In this document: one piece after another, positions 1 to 5,093 of the stretch
Layout: each line of letters begins with the position of its first letter
Position numbering within the stretch: position 1 is the stretch's first letter
Source of the DNA: Betaproteobacteria bacterium
GTDB lineage: Bacteria > Pseudomonadota > Gammaproteobacteria > Burkholderiales > SG8-39
Direction: 5' to 3'
NCBI GenBank assembly: GCA_029858545.1
Contig: JAOUFA010000251.1
Location: 1 to 5,765, forward strand
DNA: 5,765 nucleotides
The notes under the pieces: model-generated
Seen by the model: the letters and a program-made list of their open reading frames with translations, nothing else
Told to the model about the DNA's origin: nothing
Databases searched by the model: none
Position numbers and translations under genes: made by a program

Positions 1-83
1 TGGCGCGCGTCGACCGGCTGCCCGACGGGGTACGCAATCGCGTGCGCTCGGGAAATGCCGGGCGGATATTCGAATTTCGATAG
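1..83 (+). CDS. C-terminal end of an amidohydrolase-like protein (partial)
   Basis: The reading frame beginning at base 3 stays open to a TAG at 81-83 and gives 26 residues ending in VRSGNAGRIFEFR. The pattern of a short helix with a PD/PL turn, then an 'xxNAxRIF' motif a few residues before the stop, is characteristic of the C-terminus of metal-dependent amidohydrolases (Amidohydro_2 type, e.g. 'NAARLFGL'). Those enzymes are TIM-barrel hydrolases or decarboxylases of cyclic and aromatic substrates. No catalytic residues fall within the window, so substrate and activity cannot be stated. The gene is cut by the left window edge. It converges on the small heat-shock gene across about 410 bases. 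No clear intrinsic terminator follows it directly. The fragment is short, so another family with a similar tail, or a chance frame, remains possible. Confidence 0.45.
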   Translation, partial: ARVDRLPDGVRNRVRSGNAGRIFEFR

Positions 84-143
84 TGACCTGCGCCAGGGAA
101 GCGGATGATTTCGTCAGCGATCTTGGCTTGAGCCGATTACCCG

Positions 144-157
144 CTGACGTGGATCAA
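144..157 (+). promoter_or_regulatory. FNR/Anr-like binding site, one perfect half
   Basis: The sequence CTGACGTGGATCAA matches the FNR/Anr consensus TTGAT-N4-ATCAA at 8 of 10 informative bases. The right half ATCAA is perfect and the left half is CTGAC. FNR and Anr are oxygen-sensing CRP-family activators that bind such dyads. The centre (150.5) lies about 41.5 bases upstream of base 192, the class II activator distance, with a possible -10 at 179-184. A stronger site of the same type occurs upstream of the small heat-shock gene in this window. One half is degenerate, so chance occurrence is possible. Confidence 0.4.
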
Positions 158-178
158 GGCCCGGGTCTTTCGGATGTG

Positions 179-184
179 CACAAT
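179..184 (+). promoter_or_regulatory. Possible -10 element for a plus-strand transcript
   Basis: CACAAT matches TATAAT at 4 of 6 positions, including the conserved A at position 2 and T at position 6. It would place a transcription start near 191-192, 41 to 42 bases from the centre of the FNR/Anr-like dyad and 6 to 7 bases before the large inverted repeat. There is no good -35 hexamer, as expected for a class II FNR-type promoter. The hexamer alone is weak; its spacing is what makes it worth noting. Confidence 0.3.
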
Positions 185-197
185 CTGAACTGAAGCG

Positions 198-311
198 GAC
201 GCCCGTTTGGGCGGTCTTCCCTCGCTTGACTGATCCTCAGGGATCGCGAAGCGCGCACGGTTTCTCCTGGTAGCAGGAGAATTTCTAGGGAAGACCTCCC
301 AAGCGGGCGTC
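198..311 (+). repeat. Imperfect 25-bp inverted repeat enclosing two hairpins (structured RNA or MITE-like element)
   Basis: Bases 198-222 pair with 287-311: 23 Watson-Crick pairs, one T206/G303 (a G-U wobble in the plus-strand RNA) and one mismatch (C212/T297). Inside lie two more helices. The first has CGCTT (223-227) with AAGCG (249-253), topped by GATCC (232-236) and GGATC (241-245) around a TCAG loop. The second is a perfect 8-bp hairpin, TTCTCCTG (262-269) with CAGGAGAA (274-281), around a GTAG loop. The fold is therefore a three-way junction with short linkers (254-261 and 282-286). The wobble pair is kept only in the plus-strand RNA, a slight hint that this strand is functional. A local alternative hairpin (200-204 with 209-213, loop GTTT) competes with the outer stem. 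I do not recognise a named RNA family. The alternative is a small transposable element with 25-bp terminal inverted repeats, although I see no clear target duplication beside it. Confidence 0.6.
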
Positions 312-331
312 GTCGTGGGGGCACGCCGACG
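308..331 (+). terminator. Terminator-like hairpin after the inverted repeat (weak)
   Basis: CGTCG (308-312) pairs with CGACG (327-331). CGTG (314-317) pairs with CACG (322-325) around a GGGG loop, with a single T/C mismatch between the two helices. The bases that follow (TCTGATTCT) hold only a broken T run, so termination would be weak. The hairpin shares four bases with the outer stem of the large inverted repeat, so the two cannot form fully at once. It would close a plus-strand transcript of roughly 140 bases starting near 192. Confidence 0.3.
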
Positions 332-430
332 TCTGATTCTGCCGCCGCGTGCAGCGTCCGAGGAAGCAGCGGGCAAAGCAACTCGGTCCACGCGCGAAGC
401 GCCGCCCCGCATCGCGATGCCGGCACACAG

Positions 431-479
431 AAAATGCCGCACCCGCCGGCGCGCGAGGCGCGCGGCCGGCAAGGGTGCG
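431..479 (-). terminator. Intrinsic terminator of the small heat-shock gene
   Basis: A long GC-rich hairpin begins 14 bases after the hsp20 stop codon. CGCACCC (438-444) pairs with GGGTGCG (473-479), GCCGG (445-449) with CCGGC (466-470), and CGCGCG (450-455) with CGCGCG (459-464). The loop is AGG, with a 1-base bulge and a 2-base bulge on one side. On the minus strand the hairpin is followed by GGCATTTTCTG, a short T tract (complement of 431-434). Location and orientation fit transcription termination of hsp20. The T run is short, so it may be partial. Confidence 0.65.
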
Positions 480-493
480 TACGCCAACCCCAA

Positions 494-1006
494 TCAGTCG
501 ATCTTGACCCGAAGGCGTTTGGCCTTTTCGATCTTGGGCAGCGTCAGTTCGAGCATGCCGTCTTTCAGGTGGGCGCTCGCCTTCGAGGCGTCGACCGCGC
601 AGGGCAGTCCGAGGCTGCGGATGAATTCGCCACCGCCGATCTCGCAACGGTAGTAGTCGGCCTTCTCCTCCTTCGCTTCGCGCATGATCTTGCCCTTGAT
701 GGTGACCGACGTATCGTTCACCGAGATTTCCAGATCCTTCTTCTCCACGCCCGGAACCTCGGCGCGTATCACCACGCTATCCTCGCCATCGAGCACGTCC
801 ATGCGCGGAATCCGCATTTCGAGCGGCTCGGCGAATTCGTTCGCCAGAGGCGATTCCCAGGCCCACGGCCGCAGCCACCCGCGCGGTAACACCCGCTCGA
901 ACAAGCGGTCCATCTCCTCGAACGGGCTGAGCATCCGCCGCGGGGCGGATTTCTGAATCTCCGTGCCCTTTCTTACGGTTACATCATGGCTGGTATCGGT
1001 TGCCAT
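494..1006 (-). CDS. hsp20: Hsp20 family small heat-shock protein
   Basis: The 170-residue protein belongs to the alpha-crystallin small heat-shock family: ATP-independent cytoplasmic chaperones that form oligomers and hold unfolding proteins for refolding by DnaK/ClpB. An N-terminal arm (1-65, with LSPFEEMDRLFER, the usual oligomerisation segment) precedes the alpha-crystallin domain (about 66-160: PRMDVLDGEDSVVIRAEVPG, VTIKGK, and the signature AHLKDGMLELTLPK). The tail ends LRVKID, where V-K-I (167-169) can act as the I/V-x-I/V docking motif. The start ATG at 1006 is preferred over an upstream in-frame GTG at 1051 because AGGAG lies 8 bases before it and the predicted transcription start is near 1050. 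The gene stands alone, divergent from the flavoprotein gene, and ends in its own terminator. An FNR/Anr box in its promoter suggests induction by low oxygen. I see no sigma-32 promoter. Confidence 0.95.
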   Translation of the reverse strand: MATDTSHDVTVRKGTEIQKSAPRRMLSPFEEMDRLFERVLPRGWLRPWAWESPLANEFAEPLEMRIPRMDVLDGEDSVVIRAEVPGVEKKDLEISVNDTSVTIKGKIMREAKEEKADYYRCEIGGGEFIRSLGLPCAVDASKASAHLKDGMLELTLPKIEKAKRLRVKID

Positions 1007-1014
1007 TTTCGCTG

Positions 1015-1019
1015 CTCCT
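1015..1019 (-). promoter_or_regulatory. Ribosome binding site fixing the hsp20 start
   Basis: On the minus strand AGGAG precedes the ATG at 1006 by 8 bases. No comparable site precedes the alternative GTG at 1051, which makes the shorter protein the better call. Confidence 0.8.
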
Positions 1020-1056
1020 GAGCTGTTGAGTGCTGCGTCTCCCCCGCGCACCGGTC

Positions 1057-1062
1057 ATTATC
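1057..1062 (-). promoter_or_regulatory. -10 element of the hsp20 promoter
   Basis: The minus strand reads GATAAT here, 5 of 6 to TATAAT. It predicts a start near 1049-1050 and a leader of about 43 bases. The centre of the FNR/Anr box lies 40.5 to 41.5 bases upstream of that start, the standard class II geometry in which the activator replaces the -35 element. Confidence 0.65.
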
Positions 1063-1083
1063 TGAGCGCACGGAAATCGCGTG

Positions 1084-1097
1084 TTGATAATCATCAA
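1084..1097 (-). promoter_or_regulatory. Consensus FNR/Anr box upstream of hsp20
   Basis: The plus strand reads TTGATAATCATCAA, matching TTGAT-N4-ATCAA at all ten conserved positions. FNR-type iron-sulfur regulators activate from such sites when oxygen is low. The position fits activation of hsp20 on the minus strand. On the plus strand, the region where a -10 for the flavoprotein gene would be expected at class II spacing (about 1120-1125) is GC-rich with no such element, so regulation of that gene from here is less likely. Confidence 0.75.
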
Positions 1098-1130
1098 GCG
1101 GGCGACGCGCCGCGCGCGGTGCCGGCCCGC
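1098..1130. other. GC-rich hairpin in the hsp20/flavoprotein intergenic region
   Basis: GCGGGC (1098-1103) pairs with GCCCGC (1125-1130), and the interior contains the self-complementary CCGCGCGCGG. It starts directly next to the FNR/Anr box. It is not followed by a T tract on either strand, so it is not a convincing terminator, and its role is unknown. Confidence 0.3.
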
Positions 1131-1134
1131 ACCA

Positions 1135-1164
1135 TTGCGCGTGCGACGCGAAATCAAGCATTAT
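1135..1164 (+). promoter_or_regulatory. Weak candidate promoter of the flavoprotein gene
   Basis: TTGCGC (1135-1140) and CATTAT (1159-1164) are separated by 18 bases, with 3 of 6 and 4 of 6 matches to the sigma-70 hexamers. This is the only AT-rich stretch of suitable position before the start at 1215 that I could pick out, and the match is poor. Confidence 0.2.
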
Positions 1165-1214
1165 CCGCAGGGACCACCGCTGAGCGAACCCGGATTTGAA
1201 ACGCAGGCGTCGTG

Positions 1215-2567
1215 ATGACCGAATCCTCCCCTCTGCAGGACTACGAGACGCGCAAGGCGGCGCTCGCCCGGGCGATGCGCACCGCCGGCGCGGCGCCGGT
1301 GCGGCTGGCGAAGAGCACCTCGAACCTGTTCCGCGACCGGGCCGCCGCGCCGCGAAGTCGTCTCGATGTGCGGCAGTTCAGTCATGTGCTCGGCGTCGAT
1401 CGCGGAGCGGGGTGGGTCGATGCGGAAGGGATGACGCCGTACGTCGACCTGGTGGAGGCGACCCTGGCCCAGGGCCTGATGCCGGCGGTGGTGCCGCAAC
1501 TGAAGTGGATCACGCTGGGCGGCGCGGTCGCCGGGGTCGGCATCGAGGCCTCGTCGTTCAAGTCCGGGTTGGTGCACGAGACGGTCGCCGGGATCGAAGT
1601 GCTCCTCGGCGACGGCAGCGTGGTTCTCGCCACGCCGGAGAACGAGCACCGCGATCTGTTCTTCGGTTTTCCGAATTCCTACGGAACGCTTGGCTATGCG
1701 CTGCGGCTGCGCGCACGGACGCTGCCGGTGCTGCCCTTCGTTCGTCTCGAGCACCGCCACTACGAGCGGCCCGACGCCTTCTTCGCCGATCTCGCCGTTG
1801 CCTGCGCCGGCAACGCCGATTTCATCGACGGGGTGGTGTTTGGCGCGAAGTCGATGGCGGTCACCATCGGCCGCTTCATCGTCGAGGCACCGTATACGAG
1901 CGACTATGGTTTCGAGCGCATCTACTATCGGTCGATCCGCGAGCGCGACGAGGATTTCCTCACCGTGCGCGATTTTCTCTGGCGCTGGGACACCGACTGG
2001 TTCTGGTGTTCGAAGAACCTCGGCGCGCAGCACCCGCTCATCCGCCGCCTGCTCGGTCGCGAGCGCCTCAATTCGCGCTTCTACGCGGGGGTGATGCGCT
2101 GGAACGCACGCTGGGGGGTGACGCGCATGCGCGACCGGCTGCTCGGCCGGCATCCGGAGCCGGTGATCCAGGACGTCGACATCCCGATCGGCCGCGCCGC
2201 GGAATTTCTCGATTTCTTCCATCGCGAAATCGGCATCCTGCCGGTGTGGATCTGCCCGATCCGGGCGGCGCCTGCCGCGCCGCGCTTCCCCTTGTATCCG
2301 ACCCCGGCCGGCACGTTGCTGGTGAATTTCGGCTTCTGGGACGTCGTGCGCTCGCGAACCCGACATGCCGCGGGCCATTTCAACCGACTGATCGAGCGCA
2401 AGGTGAGCGAACTCGGCGGCATCAAGTCCTTGTACTCGGACAGCTATTTCGGGCGCGAGGAATTCTGGTCGATCTACGACCGTAGCGCGTACGCGGCGCT
2501 GAAGGCCCGCTATGACCCGCGTAGCGCGCTACCCGATCTCTACGACAAATGCGTGCTCAAGGCCTGA
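1215..2567 (+). CDS. FAD-binding oxidoreductase, DHCR24/diminuto-like (FAD-linked oxidase family)
   Basis: The 450-residue protein is a flavoenzyme of the VAO/PCMH superfamily. After a short N-terminal part, the FAD-binding domain (about residues 34-172) shows the family signatures KSTSNLFR, LDVRQFSHVLGVD, the FAD-contacting ITLGGAVAGVGIEASSFKSGL, VLLGDGSVV, and FFGFPNSYGTLGYALRL. The C-terminal domain ends with the family-typical LVNFGFWDVV, GGIKSLYSDSYF and YDPRSALPDLYDKCVLKA. The closest family known to me is delta-24 sterol reductase (DHCR24). Bacterial members also include the flavoprotein of 10-methyl branched fatty-acid synthesis (TmsA/BfaA), which works with a CFA-synthase-like methyltransferase. 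No such partner is in the window, so the substrate is unknown; a lipid double bond is an inference. The start may be ATG 1215 or the adjacent GTG 1212; no strong ribosome binding site is visible. The gene faces the chemoreceptor gene tail to tail across 16 bases. Confidence 0.85.
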   Translation: MTESSPLQDYETRKAALARAMRTAGAAPVRLAKSTSNLFRDRAAAPRSRLDVRQFSHVLGVDRGAGWVDAEGMTPYVDLVEATLAQGLMPAVVPQLKWITLGGAVAGVGIEASSFKSGLVHETVAGIEVLLGDGSVVLATPENEHRDLFFGFPNSYGTLGYALRLRARTLPVLPFVRLEHRHYERPDAFFADLAVACAGNADFIDGVVFGAKSMAVTIGRFIVEAPYTSDYGFERIYYRSIRERDEDFLTVRDFLWRWDTDWFWCSKNLGAQHPLIRRLLGRERLNSRFYAGVMRWNARWGVTRMRDRLLGRHPEPVIQDVDIPIGRAAEFLDFFHREIGILPVWICPIRAAPAAPRFPLYPTPAGTLLVNFGFWDVVRSRTRHAAGHFNRLIERKVSELGGIKSLYSDSYFGREEFWSIYDRSAYAALKARYDPRSALPDLYDKCVLKA

Positions 2568-2583
2568 ACCCGACGATCGGCTC

Positions 2584-4689
2584 TCAGAATTCCTTCCAGT
2601 CGACGTTGCCGTCCGATTTTTGCATCGCGCCGGGTTGGGTCGTGGCCCAGGCGAGCGCGGCCTGCCGCCGCGTCGCCTCCGCAGGCTGCGCGACTCGCGC
2701 CGCCGGACGGTCCGCACGGGATATCCGGGCAGTCGTGCCCACGGTCTGCGTCAAAGGCACCGCGCTGCGCACCGCGGCTTGTCCGAGCGCTCCGTCGAAC
2801 TGGAACTTGGTTACCGCACGCACCAATTGCTCGGCCTGCGCCGTCAGGTTCTCGGCCGCGGCGGCGGACTCCTCGACGATCGCCGCGTTCTGCTGGACCA
2901 CGTTGTCCATCTGCGTCACGGCACCGCCGACCTGCTCGATGCCGGAGAGTTGCTCTTGCGAGGCGGCCGAGATTTCGGACACGATGTCGGTGACCCGCTT
3001 CACCGACGAGACGATCTCCTCCATCGTCTTGCTCGCGCCCTCGACGAGCTTCATTCCGCCGTCGACCCGTTCAACCGAATTCTGAATCAGTCCCTTGATC
3101 TCCTTGGCCGCGCTGGCCGAGCGCTGCGCCAGGCTTCTCACTTCGGAGGCCACCACCGCGAAGCCGCGTCCCTGCTCGCCCGCGCGTGCGGCTTCGACCG
3201 CCGCGTTGAGCGCCAGGATATTGGTCTGGAACGCGATCCCGTCAATGACGCCGATGATGTCGGCGATCTTGCGCGAAGCTTCCGAGATTCCGGTCATCGT
3301 CTGCGTCACCTCGCCCATCGCCTTGCCTCCCTGGCCGGCAACCGTCGAAGCGCCGATCGCGAGTTGATTCGCCTGCCTGGCGTTCTCGGTGTTCTGCTTG
3401 ACCGTCGAAGTCAGTTCCTCCATCGACGAAGCCGTCTCCTCGAGGCTGGAGGCCTGTTCCTCGGTGCGGCTCGACAGCTCGGCATTACCCTGGGCGATTT
3501 GCGCACTGGCGTTCTTCACGGTCTCCGCGCCGGCATAGATGTCGCCGACCAGCAACTTGAGGTCGTCACGCATGCTCTTCATCACCGCGAGCAGGCTGTA
3601 CTGGTCGCCGGCGCGTAGCGAAATATCGGTGCGTAGATCGCCCGAGGCGATCGCCGCGGCGACTCCGCGCGCATAGGCGGGTGCGCCGCCCAGCGCTCGC
3701 ACCGCGACGCGATTCGCCGCCCAGCCGACGGCGATCAGTCCGCTCAGAATGACGAGCGCCTGAAGGAGCGTGAACGCGGCGATCTTGCCCCACATCGCGC
3801 TCAGCACGTCGCTGACGTCACGGTGGAATACGAGCACCCCGGCGACCTCGCCCGCGCCGTCCTTCAGCGGAGAGTATCCGACGAAAAAATTACCGATCAG
3901 CTTGACTTCTGCGCTGCGCGGAACCCCGCCTGCGGCCACTTCGCCTGCGATCAGTTTCAATGCCGTCGCCTTGTCGCTCGAATCGAGAACGTTGAACTGG
4001 CCGATGCTCTCACCCTTGATCTCGGTGCCCTTGCGTTGCTGATAGTCCTTGCTGATGAGCGCGGTGGCGTGGTCGCCCGTGATGCTCTCGGTACGCGCGA
4101 AGAGATGGTCAATCTCCTCGGCGACCTCCATGTAGCCGATCGGTTCGCCGCGGTACGAAACCGGCAGCACCGCACGCAGCGAAAAGAAGTTCTTGCCCAT
4201 CTCCAGGCTCACGCCCAGCTTGCCCGTTTCCCGGGCCAGCTGGAAACTGTGCCGTCCGACCTTGTCGCCGGACTGCGCCGGATTGTGTGCGCGCAGTACG
4301 ACCACGCCGTCCTTGTCGATGAAGTAGGTGTGGGTAATGTTGTTCTTCGCCTTCATGTCGGCAAAAATCGGAGCCGACACGGCGAGCAGCTTGTCGTGGT
4401 TCCTCTCCGCCAGACCCGAGAGCAGCGACTCGATTCTCGTCAGGCCGGCGAGTGCCCTCGCGAGCCCCTCGGCGTCGGAGGCGATCTGCGATTGAAAGAC
4501 TTCGGTATTGCGCTTCGCCTCGGCGAGCAGGAGCTCGCGCAACTGCCCGGTTTGCAGAAGATAGGTGCCGCTGACGCAGGCGCCCAGCAGGACGACGAAG
4601 AGTCCCGTCAGAACGAAGTACTTACGCGAGCTGAAGAATACCTGCTCGAGCCACGATGACGCCGCCTGCGCATTGGATTGCTGTCCCAC
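2584..4689 (-). CDS. Methyl-accepting chemotaxis protein with a dCache_3-like sensor
   Basis: This 701-residue inner-membrane chemoreceptor signals to CheA/CheW. Order: cytoplasmic N-terminus; TM1 (about 24-44); periplasmic sensor (about 45-300); TM2 (about 303-324); HAMP (about 325-378, with SGDLRTDI); methylation helix with SSRTEEQASSLEETASSMEE (406-424); signalling hairpin tip around GIAFQTNILALNAAVEAARA (484-503) and GRGFAVVASEVRSLA (507-521); second methylation helix to about 625. The sensor carries FIDKDGVVVLRAHNP, then GD, SLEMGKNFFSLRAVLPV and GEPIGYMEVAEEIDHL, the pattern of double-Cache (dCache_3-type) domains. The ligand cannot be read. A flexible Ala/Arg/Pro/Gln-rich linker (about 632-693) leads to the final DWKEF, an xWxxF pentapeptide of the CheR/CheB-tethering kind. 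The start is GTG; a nearby ATG at 4696 is out of frame. It is divergent from the cytochrome operon, and no FliA-type promoter was found. Confidence 0.95.
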   Translation of the reverse strand: MGQQSNAQAASSWLEQVFFSSRKYFVLTGLFVVLLGACVSGTYLLQTGQLRELLLAEAKRNTEVFQSQIASDAEGLARALAGLTRIESLLSGLAERNHDKLLAVSAPIFADMKAKNNITHTYFIDKDGVVVLRAHNPAQSGDKVGRHSFQLARETGKLGVSLEMGKNFFSLRAVLPVSYRGEPIGYMEVAEEIDHLFARTESITGDHATALISKDYQQRKGTEIKGESIGQFNVLDSSDKATALKLIAGEVAAGGVPRSAEVKLIGNFFVGYSPLKDGAGEVAGVLVFHRDVSDVLSAMWGKIAAFTLLQALVILSGLIAVGWAANRVAVRALGGAPAYARGVAAAIASGDLRTDISLRAGDQYSLLAVMKSMRDDLKLLVGDIYAGAETVKNASAQIAQGNAELSSRTEEQASSLEETASSMEELTSTVKQNTENARQANQLAIGASTVAGQGGKAMGEVTQTMTGISEASRKIADIIGVIDGIAFQTNILALNAAVEAARAGEQGRGFAVVASEVRSLAQRSASAAKEIKGLIQNSVERVDGGMKLVEGASKTMEEIVSSVKRVTDIVSEISAASQEQLSGIEQVGGAVTQMDNVVQQNAAIVEESAAAAENLTAQAEQLVRAVTKFQFDGALGQAAVRSAVPLTQTVGTTARISRADRPAARVAQPAEATRRQAALAWATTQPGAMQKSDGNVDWKEF

Positions 4690-4697
4690 GATTCATT

Positions 4698-4702
4698 CTC
4701 CT
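4698..4702 (-). promoter_or_regulatory. Ribosome binding site deciding the GTG start of the chemoreceptor
   Basis: On the minus strand AAGGAG ends 8 bases before GTG 4689. The only nearby ATG (4696) is out of frame and sits directly after the AGGAG, so GTG is the start. Confidence 0.75.
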
Positions 4703-4728
4703 TGTTGATGTTCGTTGATCTCTTGCGT

Positions 4729-4763
4729 GCGTGCCGGGAATCGCCTCGCGGTCTTCGGCACGC
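4729..4763 (-). other. Hairpin in the chemoreceptor leader
   Basis: GCGTGCCG (4729-4736) and CGGCACGC (4756-4763) form a perfect 8-bp stem with a 19-base loop, which may fold a little further inside. It lies 40 to 75 bases upstream of the chemoreceptor start and would be in its leader RNA if transcription begins farther upstream. There is no T tract, so it is not a clear terminator. Confidence 0.4.
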
Positions 4764-4893
4764 GCCCCGAACCGGTTTGGCGAATGGCACTACTCGGGTG
4801 CGGAGAATAGAAAAGAGCGTGATGAATGTGTGTCAGGAAGTGAAAGACTTCGAGAAATCATTTCTGTTCATCAGTGACAGCTCGTCGGAACTC

Positions 4894-4937
4894 TGAACAA
4901 TTCTCGGTGCATCGATGAACAATTATCGGTGCACCGA
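4894..4937. repeat. Two tandem 22-bp repeats, each centred on a dyad (candidate operator pair)
   Basis: Bases 4894-4915 and 4916-4937 are adjacent copies with 20 of 22 bases identical, both beginning TGAACAATT. Each contains a dyad. In the second copy ATCGGTGCACCGAT (4925-4938) is a perfect 14-bp palindrome; in the first, TCGGTGCATCGA (4904-4915) matches its own reverse complement at 10 of 12 bases. The dyad centres are 22 bp apart, about two helical turns, so two dimers would bind the same face of the DNA. They lie about 205 to 245 bases from the chemoreceptor start and about 155 to 200 from the cytochrome start. The protein that binds is unknown. Confidence 0.6.
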
Positions 4938-5030
4938 TTTCTCGGCGTCGGCATGCGTCACGAGCAGCGCACTGAATGCGCCGATAGAACAAGCCTGTCG
5001 CGGCCGGGCGACGCGCCGCTCATCGATCTC

Positions 5031-5047
5031 GCTAAGCCAGCCTTAAG
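5031..5047 (+). promoter_or_regulatory. OmpR/PmrA/QseB-type direct repeat upstream of shp
   Basis: GCTAAG (5031-5036) and CTTAAG (5042-5047) repeat with an 11-bp period, as in binding sites of OmpR-family response regulators (PmrA and QseB recognise CTTAAG-type tandem half-sites). The stretch also forms an inverted repeat, GCCAGC (5036-5041) with GCTGGC (5047-5052). To my knowledge shp-dhc-cytochrome b clusters are often next to a two-component system, which would fit, but no regulator gene is within the window. A matching -10 downstream is not obvious. Confidence 0.4.
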
Positions 5048-5082
5048 CTGGCGCGCGCAGCATGGCTCGCGTCGTCGATCTC

Positions 5083-5088
5083 AAGGAG
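5083..5088 (+). promoter_or_regulatory. Ribosome binding site of shp
   Basis: AAGGAG lies 5 bases before ATG 5094. This selects the start that gives a signal peptide and rules out the longer open frame beginning near 4929. Confidence 0.8.
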
Positions 5089-5093
5089 CCGCC

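Larger units (their letters stand above)
84..493. other. Convergent intergenic region without a credible protein gene
   Basis: This 410-base stretch lies between two genes that point at each other. Open frames that cross it on both strands encode Arg/Ala/Pro-rich, low-complexity peptides without a ribosome binding site or recognisable motif, as expected of GC-rich noncoding DNA. It is not featureless. It holds an FNR/Anr-like dyad, a possible -10, a large inverted repeat with two nested hairpins, a terminator-like hairpin and the downstream gene's intrinsic terminator, each listed separately. I see nothing further at 332-430. Confidence 0.6.
4690..5093. other. Divergent regulatory region between the chemoreceptor and cytochrome genes
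   Basis: About 400 bases separate two divergent starts. They hold the ribosome binding sites of both genes, a leader hairpin, two tandem 22-bp repeats and an 11-bp-period direct repeat, each listed. The bases around 4800-4890 are AT-richer than the surroundings and could contain the chemoreceptor promoter, but no pair of hexamers is convincing. A 24-codon open frame starting MNVCQEVKDFEK (4822-4896) has no good ribosome binding site and is not called a gene. Confidence 0.5.

Noticed and set aside
137..493. 118-residue open frame on the minus strand directly after hsp20
   Set aside because: Arg/Ala/Pro-rich low-complexity product, no ribosome binding site, and it runs through the hsp20 terminator and the large inverted repeat.
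1161..2378. 405-residue minus-strand open frame opposite the flavoprotein gene
   Set aside because: Shadow of a recognisable gene in GC-rich DNA; composition rich in Arg, His and Ala, no motif.
2568..2583. Shared bidirectional terminator between the flavoprotein and chemoreceptor genes
   Set aside because: Only a 4-bp stem (CCGA/TCGG, 2570-2580) with no T tract; too weak to call.
2512..3618. 368-residue plus-strand open frame opposite the chemoreceptor
   Set aside because: Antisense of the conserved signalling domain; Arg/Leu/Asp-rich repeats mirror the coiled-coil codons, no family resemblance.
3823..4659. 278-residue plus-strand open frame opposite the sensor domain
   Set aside because: Shadow frame; the opposite strand has clear membrane segments and Cache motifs.
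4785..4801. Sigma-54 promoter (TGGCAC then GC)
   Set aside because: The second GC is 12 rather than 10 bases after the GG, so the strict spacing fails.
4822..4896. 24-codon open frame MNVCQEVKDFEK... in the divergent region
   Set aside because: No convincing ribosome binding site and no sign of conservation that can be judged from the sequence.
4922..4935. FliA (sigma-28) promoter for the chemoreceptor, from ACCGATAA on the minus strand
   Set aside because: The -10 resembles GCCGATAA at 7 of 8, but no TAAA lies at the required spacing upstream; the match is explained by the palindromic repeat.
4929..5093. N-terminal extension of the SHP reading frame by 55 residues
   Set aside because: The extension is hydrophilic and would bury the signal peptide; AAGGAG sits just before ATG 5094, and the extension covers the regulatory repeat at 5031-5047.
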